Source of the DNA: Colias croceus
Lineage: Eukaryota; Arthropoda; Insecta; Lepidoptera; Pieridae
Reading direction: 5' to 3'
Assembly: GCF_905220415.1 (NCBI RefSeq)
Contig: NC_059544.1
Span: 7,628,501 to 7,692,500 of the forward strand
DNA length: 64,000 nucleotides
Part shown: piece by piece, positions 36,872 to 46,100 of the stretch
Layout: every line of letters begins with the position of its first letter
How positions within the stretch are numbered: position 1 is the first letter of the stretch
The notes under the pieces: generated by a model
Databases searched by the model: none
What the model saw: only the letters and a program-made list of their open reading frames with translations
What the model was told of the DNA's origin: nothing
Position numbers and translations under genes: made by a program

Positions 36872-38131
36872 CCTCCTGAGACCCAGGATTTTTTTTTCTT
36901 TCTTTTTTAATAAAAATTAGCTGTATCTGTTCTAATGCAATTATAGATATTCAAAAAAATGGTAAAAAAAATCTTTCGTGGAAAACTTGGATTTTCTTTA
37001 TGTCATATATATATTACAAGGGGTCCCAGTTCCAAGTGTAATGAGTTTATGAAAATGAAGAAAAACTACATGTGTTTTTAGTTATGACATATTTTTAAAC
37101 TTGAATCTAAATATTTATTATTCTATCCATTGTTCTGTGTCCTTTTTTTGTACCTTGGTTCAAAGATAGGTATTTTTAAGGGTAAGAAACGACCAGTTCA
37201 AGTATTTTGCACCGGCGCGGCGGTGTATTTATATTGTCACGTCCACCCCTAGGTCTTATTTCTTATCCATCCTCTCGGTCAGCCTTCTCTAATGCTTGCT
37301 CCTCGTCATGTGCGTCCCCAAGATGGTCTGCCAACAACTGAAGACGACATACATAGTAACGATTCTGTCTGACATGACTCATACTCAGTGGACGAATGGA
37401 AGAAGAATCATTTTCTGGTATTTGGGCGGCTTCATCGGTATCATTTGGGGGATTATCTTCATCTCAAACATTTATTTATTCAATTAGACTTCTTCTAAAA
37501 GCACTTTTAAATCGTCATAACAGTATTAACATTTACCACCGATTCGGAAAGCAGTATCTATGGAGAAGAACCGGCAAGAAACTCCATAGGTCTATCATAT
37601 AGGTCAATATTTGACTCATCCAGGTGTTGGTAGATCTCAGTATCTTATAATCCTTGAAAATTATAATAAAATCTGTAACATAAACTAAAGAATGTCATAT
37701 AGGTAATACATGGGGCCCTAGTAACCAATGCCAATTTGGCAAGAATTGAGACCAAATGTCTTACCAGTATGACATAAAAGAAAACATTTATATTTTTCAC
37801 AAGTTTTAGATTTATCTTACAAAATAACTATTGCGGTTGCAGTAATAACATCTATTATCATTAGATATCAAAGATATACTGAAATATACTAATGGTTCCA
37901 CTAGAAATGTAAGATTACTGACCACGTGTTTGCCGTCGCACAGCCACCGTCAACTTCCAAATGAGAATACTTCAAATCAGTGTCACTTATAAAACCAAAA
38001 ACCGTTTAGTATAGCGGATGACATACCACTACATCGATTTGAGGTATTATTCTCGCATATACGCAAAAGATGGCGTTGAAATATTTTTTTATTGTTTATG
38101 TAATATATATATGACCGCAGGCCCCAGGAGG
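36872..38131. mobile_element. piggyBac-like non-autonomous element inside hAT-like copy 2 (1260 bp)
   Basis: TTAA lies at 36868-36871 and 38132-38135. The ends are CCTCCTGAGACCC and, on the other strand, CCTCCTGGGGCCT. The uninterrupted site is visible in copy 1 (cactttaaaacaaat), so the insertion is exact with TTAA duplication, the piggyBac hallmark. The interior at 37260-37500 is biased and partly open but not recognisable as transposase. Confidence 0.85.
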
Positions 38132-38279
38132 TTAAAACAAATAAAAAATGAGCGTGACGTTCGCGCCAATGAGCGAGCAAGCGACTGAGTGCAGTTACGC
38201 CACATGACGTATGTTGAGTGGAACATAAGTGATGTAGGCGGTATCGTCTCCATATTAATATTATCTCAATGTCCATTTT

Positions 38280-41200
38280 ATGACTTCCCTTTGGCGTGGT
38301 CACAAAATTAAGTCGAATATGATTTTAATTTTTAATACCTTCGGGCCTTCAGTCGAAATACATCAAAATTCGTTCAGCAGATTTTGCGTGAAAGCCGGGA
38401 CAGCACAGACAAAAATTTTCTAAATTATTATTTTTTACTTACATGAAGACCATTACGTGCAGGATTTTTTTTTAGTTTTTATTTAATATACAGTATCATT
38501 ACCTGTTTATTCATTAATGACTCCATAATTCGGTTATTCTGCTGTTATCACTGAGCAAAAAACAAATCACATAAACATAATACAGGTATAAAAAAACTTT
38601 AGAAGGATTAGGGTATTTTATACTTGAAAATAAAAGACGGTATTAATACAAATATTATCTGCTTTATTCCTGTATTTCACAAAAATTATTCATTCATAAC
38701 AAAACTAATAGATAAGTAATTAATATATCATTACATTACACTTAGAAAAACTTTTTTTACACGACATGATATAAAAAGTTTATTGCAGTTATTAAGTGAA
38801 GAAATAATAATAAATGTGCACTTTTAACACTCCTGTAAGTACCAATCTATACACAAACACCGAAAGTCTGAAGAAACATTTTAAAATCGGTTATAAACAA
38901 CATAATGTCGCTTTGACACATAGTCAATTGCAAAGTAAGAAAACAAAAATACAATTTATATCTAAACATAAATAAAAAAATCCAAAAGTGCACGCCTCAT
39001 AATCTCATCCTTTACAATAAAATTGATTATTTATAAAGGTGTATATAATATAAGTATGTAGATATTTATGTATATGGTGTATATACTAAAATTATGGAGA
39101 ACAGTCGATATTTTTTTTTGTTTATTTAATAACAATTAAACCACATCGAATCAGACCCTGAAAAATGAAAGGGTTCTATTCCTGAGCATACTCAAGCGTA
39201 AGAGAAAAAAAAAGACTCGATTAGTAAAGTATTTCGGTCGCTATCGTGTTAACAAGAAAATCCTCCGCACATACAGACACACGGACGTCCAAGACAGAAC
39301 TTTTTTAAACTGTTTTTTAACTAGTTTAAATAACAAAAATGACATCAAAAATATCATGAATGTTAAAAATAGTGTTTTTTCTTAATATGTGTGTGTATGT
39401 ATTATCTTACAAGTGCAATGTATGATACATAAAGACATTTTAAGTTTGAAAAATCAGATGTTTTGCGCGAAGTGACAGTAGTACCCACCTCAACGCTTCG
39501 CTTATGAGGCGTGCAAAAGAAAATCTCACACAATGACGTCAAGTGAATATTTGCAATTTCGTGGTACCACGAGTAATATTATATATGTAAATCAGACCAA
39601 AAAAAGCGCAAGCAAATGTAATTATTAAGCACTGACACCTTTTCCTTGGCAAGAGTATTTAAAAATCTATAAAATATTAAACAATTATAGGCACTGATAT
39701 TATTTTTGTGACATTATTACAATACTTTCCTATGCATTAATCTTTACCTCAGGTCATTAACAACTTAATAAACACATTAATTACATCTAAGGACTACTAA
39801 GGTGATTTCTTTAGGCACTTTGTTGCGTACTCTGTTGTTATTTGCAATTATTTAAGGCTGCATTCAGATATTCTTTGAACATGAGTTGCTAAAATATTTT
39901 AACAATTATAAAGTTAAGGATAACAAATTATAATAGAAATAACATTCATTATGTATTTGTGACAAGGAAAAAAAAATTGAAGTTGAAACATTTTTGTGAT
40001 TCGGACACTAATCTCTCATTTGTCAGGAACTAGGAAGATTGAATGAGAAGCGAGGTTCAAAGATATAAAGGTTATATAAAATTAAGCATATTATAATAGC
40101 AATAACACACACCTCATCTTTTAATTTAAAATCCAAGTGTAAATGTGCAATTTTGAAAAATATTCGCGTATAATATTATGTTAGGTATGTAAATTTCGAT
40201 CAATTAAAACTATGTACGCTAGGTAAAAAATATTGCTTCGGTTGAATTGGAAACTTTAAAGTTTTAGTAAGAACACTTATAAATATCGATAAGTAGGTAC
40301 TTAAATTTATTTCATAGAAGTTTTAGACCGAACTTAAATGCGAATTATGACGATTCCACTGGGATTTGTTTCGTTCAAGGGAACAAATTAAAATTGATGC
40401 ATTAAATAATAAATTCTATGATTTTGTAATGTAAAATTACGATTCATAAAGAATATCTATCAAAGTTAATTTTCTATAAAAGAAAATTGTGTATGAAAAC
40501 TGTGATGTCGCCGTTAAATGTCCTTCGAACAAAACAACGTAAGTATTAAATTCGAAATTTATATAATATTATATATAACATCAATATTTGCAAAGGGATA
40601 TTAGAACTATTAAAATAACTAGTTATGTTAATAGGTAGTTTGCACATAATCCAAAATTTATCGGAATGTTTAAATATCTGCATTATTGAGATGAGGAGAT
40701 GTTAAAGGATAAACGTGCTTCTACGTAGAATACATTTTAAAGGAAAATTTTTTTGCTATTATCCATGGAGTGTACAGATAACGAGAAATATTGTGTATGG
40801 AATCAGTTGAAAAGGTTTTAAGTTCAAAAATGTAATTTAGTCGTTGGCGATATATGAGACTTTTGTTCTACTTTTTATCATTATAATTATAGAGTACACT
40901 TTTCAACTGATACTTTAAAAATAAAAAGTTATTTGCTAACCATATATTACTCCCTTATTAAAACACTTTTGAAGGAGGTAGACTAAGTAAATAGTATCTT
41001 GATACAGAACTAAAGAAGTATTATACATATAAAGGGTATATTTTTCTTCGTATATGCTTTACTTTGAGTATATTCTTAAATTACTAGATGTTTGGATACA
41101 TTGATCTGCAGGCACCGTATTATATTTTATGAAACTAGTAACCTGAGAATTTGATGATAAACAAAACCAACTTCTACAGTGTGATTGGTTAAAAGTGTAT

Positions 41201-42999
41201 TCAAGGTACATTGGGTAAGTACTTATTTTTCGTAAATTAATATTATATTATGTTGTCAAGGTGTGATTAGGCTTAAGTTAGCTCAGAGGTAAGTATCTCA
41301 GTTGATTGCCTCACTTTAATTACCAATCCCACTGTATACTTTTAACATTAAAAAGCAAATATTGAAATTGCACCAGTTAGTAATCTTAATATAGTCTATA
41401 GTATAGTTCGATTCAAACTTAATGGCGGTTCGGAAGTTAGGTGCAGAGGGGTTAGACAAGTGGCTTTCGTTTAGCGTAACGTTTGATAGAATAGATTATG
41501 AATGTATACTGAGATTGACGTAAGCTGTCGATACATTTATCTACAGCTCATGTCAATCTCATACATTCATAATCTATTCTATCAAACGTTACGCTAATAG
41601 AAAGCCACTTGTCTAGGGGGGCAGGTGCGAGTGCGGGTGCGCACAGGTCCCTTAACTTCCCCTTAATACCTAAAATTGTTTTCTGCGCATCGGATCGTAC
41701 GATGTTCCGAGCCGCCATTAAGTTTGAATCGTACTGTAATTAAAATGCAATGACATTTGTAAAAAAAATAACACTACTTATTATATACACGGAGGATCGT
41801 CTTAGATTCATTATACATTTTTGTGATAAAATACGAATCGAGAATAAAACTTAACTTTAGGTACTTGTAATATATTTTGTGACAAGTTAAAATTATTTAT
41901 GAATTATATTCGAGACAAGGAATCTAAGACGACATAGAGGCAGTTGGTAGCTGCTACAAATATTAGTAAAACTATAACTAAATAATACGTATTCTCTAAA
42001 TCGAAGAGAGATGAAAATTATTAAGATTTCGTTCATGGTCTCGTATAATATACGAAATCTTAATGTTTCCATTGTAACGCGTCTCTACTCCGTTAGCGGA
42101 TACTGACCCTTAACTAAAACTAGGTTTACAATAATCTGCATGTTTGTACACAAATAAGAATAAAACGTGATAACGCAACATTATAAATAAACATTTATAC
42201 ATAATACGCATTAATAAAAAATTAAGTAAAGGGCGGCTTATTGGTAACTACGAGTCGCTGCCAATCAAATTATACATTTCAACGCATATAATATAATGTA
42301 ATAGAAAAATAAAATAAACTGTAGGAGATAATATATCGGTGTAACTATTCACACTACTAAAATAAAATAACTGTATGAACATGTTTTTATATAATATTTA
42401 ATATTTGTATGACTGTGATTAAATAAATATTTAATTCAGTCTTGCTAAAGTACGAGTTATTGCTTTAGTTGCGTTATTCATAACATTTATTTACCATTAC
42501 GTTATTGAAAAATAAACGAATAAGTTTGATATGTAATTACCGCTTTTGTATAATACATTATTTAAAATAATTTTAAGTACACGTGTGATTTAGTTAAGTA
42601 GTGAAACGTGGATATCAATTCGATATCTCTAAGTATACATTGTGAACAGATACACTAGTAATTAATTAAAATATAAAATTACATATCATACTTACCCAGA
42701 TTCGTTATAAACTAAGCATTGAAATATAAAAAAAAAGAAAATAGTTAAAAAATAACTAATAGAGTACACTATTTATCTAATGGATACTGTAAATAACTCC
42801 CCAAAATAAATTAAGTAATCACTTACAAGCGTAACAACTATAAATGTGAACACTGCACTCGTGTATAACGAGCGAAACTTACTACCGCACTGAGTCAATG
42901 TGACCGTTACACTCCAGGCGAGATTACCACCTTTGTACAAATTATTGCCGTCGTATAAAATGAACGTTCTATATATTATTTATTAAATTGGAAGTGTAA
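38280..42999 (-). other. AT-rich region downstream of the MRP gene
   Basis: No coding exon is found. Part is probably the MRP 3' UTR (the stop codon is at 43000-43002); the end cannot be placed. A foldback MITE occupies 41405-41735. Confidence 0.4.
41405..41735. mobile_element. Foldback MITE (331 bp)
   Basis: The termini CGATTCAAACTTAATGGCGG and its reverse complement near 41710-41730 flank an inner inverted repeat (gcgtaacgtttgatagaata with tattctatcaaacgttacgc). The whole can fold almost end to end. No coding sequence. Confidence 0.7.
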
Positions 43000-43194
43000 T
43001 TAATTGACGAGGCCAGCGTCCTTGGCCATGCTGTAGAATATGGAGTTTTTGTCTTGTAGCAGTTGTTCTGGGGGCGCGTATTCCACGAGATGGCCTTTGT
43101 CGAGCACCATCACGCGGGTCGAGTCCATGATTGTGTTCAAACGGTGGGCGATTGTTAACACCGTACACGATGCGAATTCGGATCGGATTGTTTT
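43000..43194 (-). CDS. ABCC1: MRP last exon (NBD2 H-loop, stop)
   Basis: The exon encodes 64 residues: KTIRSEFASCTVLTIAHRL onward, the switch histidine in TIAHR, ending YSMAKDAGLVN-stop. The acceptor is TTACAG|AAAACA, phase 0, joining DELIQ of the previous exon across 5.1 kb. Confidence 0.93.
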   Translation of the reverse strand, partial: KTIRSEFASCTVLTIAHRLNTIMDSTRVMVLDKGHLVEYAPPEQLLQDKNSIFYSMAKDAGLVN

Positions 43195-46100
43195 CTGTAA
43201 GGCGAATTAAATGTTATTTTAACTGTTAGTTGAGTTTTATAATCTCACAATTTACTCATTGAGTAAATTTACGTTTGTGAAAAACTAAAATATATTTACG
43301 TTAAAATATGGCACTGACAAATTCTATACTAGTGTCATGAAACGCGTGCTATGCAGGGAGAGACGATTATTATATTGTATAATGTGCGTGTGAGCTACTA
43401 CAAGTGTACAAGCGTGTTGGCCGTGGCATGTGTGCGTGCGATCCACTGCATGTGTACGCGTGTGAATCGCCGCCTATGTGTGCGCGAACCGCTGCACGTG
43501 TGCATACGATCCATTGCATATGTGACGCGTGTGTGAGCCAATGTACGTGTGTGCTCGAGTCACTGTGTACTGTCCGTGCGTGTATCTGTGGCACGGACAC
43601 CTGTACGAGCTCGTCAGTCTCGTTTGCATATATCTGTATGTAACTATGTATATGTATATCTGTATGAGCTCATGAGTCTCGTGTGCATATGTCCACGTGT
43701 ACCTGTATGAGCTCATGAGTCTCGTGTGCATGTGTCCACGTGTCCCTGTATGAGCTCATGAGTCTCGTGTGCACGTGTCCACGTGTACCTGTATGAGCTC
43801 ATGAGTCTCGTGTGCATGTGTCCACGTGTACCTGTATGAGCTCATGAGTCTCGTGTGCTGGTGTCCACGTGTACCTGTATGAGCTCATGAGTCTCGTGTG
43901 CTGGTGTCCACGTGTACCTGTATGGGCTCATGAGTCTCGTGTGCATGTGTCCACGTGTACCTGTATGAGCTCATGAGTCTCGTGTGCATGTGTCCACGTG
44001 TACCTGTATGAGCTCATGAGTCTCGTGTGCATGTGTCCACGTGTACTTGTATGAGCTCATGAGTCTCGTTATTTTAACTGTTAGTTGAGTTTTATAATCT
44101 CACAATTTACTCATTGAGTAAATTTACGTTTGTGAAAAACTACAAGTGATAACTGCGTTAAAAACAACCGACTTCAAAGTTGCACTTGCAAAATTTACAA
44201 ATACCTACAGACAAAAATGCTCATAAAATAAAAACTACTGGGCCTATCCGAATAAAATTTTTATGGGACCAATTCGACACCATCCCGCATCGAACAAAAA
44301 AAGAATCACGTAAATCGGTTCAGAAACCTCGGAGAAATCGGTGTACATACATAAAAAAAAAAAAAAAAATATACCGGCCGAATTGATAACCTCCTCCTTT
44401 TTTTTGAAGTCGGTTAAAAATATATTTACGTTAAAATATGGCACTGACAAATTCTATACTAGTGTCATGAAACGCGTGCTATGCAGGGAGAGACGATTAT
44501 TATATTGTATAATGTGCGTGTGAGCTACTACAAGTGTACAAGCGTGTTGGCCGAGGCATGTGTACGCGTGTGAATCGCCGCCTATGTGTGCGCGAACCGC
44601 TGCACGTGTGCATACGATCCATTGCATATGTGACGCGTGTGTGAGCCAATGAACGTGTGTGCTCGAGTCACTGTGTACTGTCCGTGCGTGTATCTGTGGC
44701 ACGGACACCTGTACGAGCTCGTCAGTCTCGTTTGCATATATCTGTATGTAACTATGTATATGTATATCTGTATGAGCTCATGAGTCTCGTGTGCATATGT
44801 CCACGTGTACCTGTATGAGCTCATGAGTCTCGTGTGCATGTGTCCACGTGTCCCTGTATGAGCGCATGAGTCTCGTGTGCATGTGTCCACGTGTACCTGT
44901 ATGAGCTCATGAGTCTCGTGTGCTGGTGTCCACGTGTACCTGTATGAGCTCATGAGTCTCGTGTGCTGGTGTCCACGTGTACCTGTATGAGCTCATGAGT
45001 CTCGTGTGCATGTGTCCACGTGTACCTGTATGAACTCATAAGTCTCGTGTGCATGTGTCCACGTGTACCTGTATGAGCTCATGAGTCTCGTGTGCATGTG
45101 TCCACGTGTACCTGTATGAGCTCATGAGTCTCGTGTGCATGTGTCCACGTGTACCTGTATGAGCTCATGAGTCTCGTGTGCATGTGTCCACGTGTACCTG
45201 TATGAGCTCATGAGTCTCGTGTGCATGTGTCCACGTGTACCTGTATGAGCTCATGAGTCTCGTGTGCATGTGTCCACGTGTACCTGTATGAGCTCATGAG
45301 TCTCGTGTGCATGTGTCCACGTGTACCTGTATGAGCTCATGAGTCTCGTGTGCATGTGTCCACGTGTACCTGTATGAGCTCATGAGTCTCGTGTGCATGT
45401 GTCCACGTGTACCTGTATGAGCTCATGAGTCTCGTGTGCATGTGTCCACGTGTACCTGTATGAGCTCATGAGTCTCGTGTGCTGGTGTCCACGTGTACCT
45501 GTATGGGCTCATGAGTCTCGTGTGCATGTGTCCACGTGTACCTGTATGAGCTCATGAGTCTCGTGTGCATGTGTCCACGTGTACCTGTATGAGCTCATGA
45601 GTCTCGTGTGCATGTGTCCACGTGTACCTGTATGAGCTCATGAGTCTCGTTATTTTAACTGTTAGTTGAGTTTTATAATCTCACAATTTACTCATTGAGT
45701 AAATTTACGTTTGTGAAAAACTAAAATATATTTACGTTAAAATATGGCACTGACAAATTCTATACTAGTGTCATGAAACGCGTGCTATGCAGGGAGAGAC
45801 GATTATTATATTGTACAATGTGCGTGTGAGCTACTACAAGTGTACAAGCGTGTTGGCCGTGGCATGTGTACGCGTGTGAATCGCCGCCTATGTGTGCGCG
45901 AACCGCTGCACGTGTGCATACGATCCATTGCATATGTGACGCGTGTGTGAGCCAATGTACGTGTGTGCTCGAGTCACTGTATACTGTCCGTGCGTTTATC
46001 TGTGGCACGGACACCTGTACGAGCTCGTCAGTCTCGTTTGCATATATCTGTATGTAACTATGTATATGTATATCTGTATGAGTTCATGAGTCTCGTGTGC

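Larger units (their letters stand above)
34898..38271 (+). mobile_element. hAT-like non-autonomous transposon, copy 2 (3374 bp, with nested insertions)
   Basis: It has perfect inverted ends beginning CATTGAGATAATATTAA and an 8-bp duplication TCCATTTT (34890-34897 and 38272-38279). The sequence is nearly identical to 158-2234 except for a small insertion near 35197-35224 and a 1264-bp TTAA-flanked insertion. Its different flanking duplication shows an independent insertion, not a segmental duplication of the region. Confidence 0.87.
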
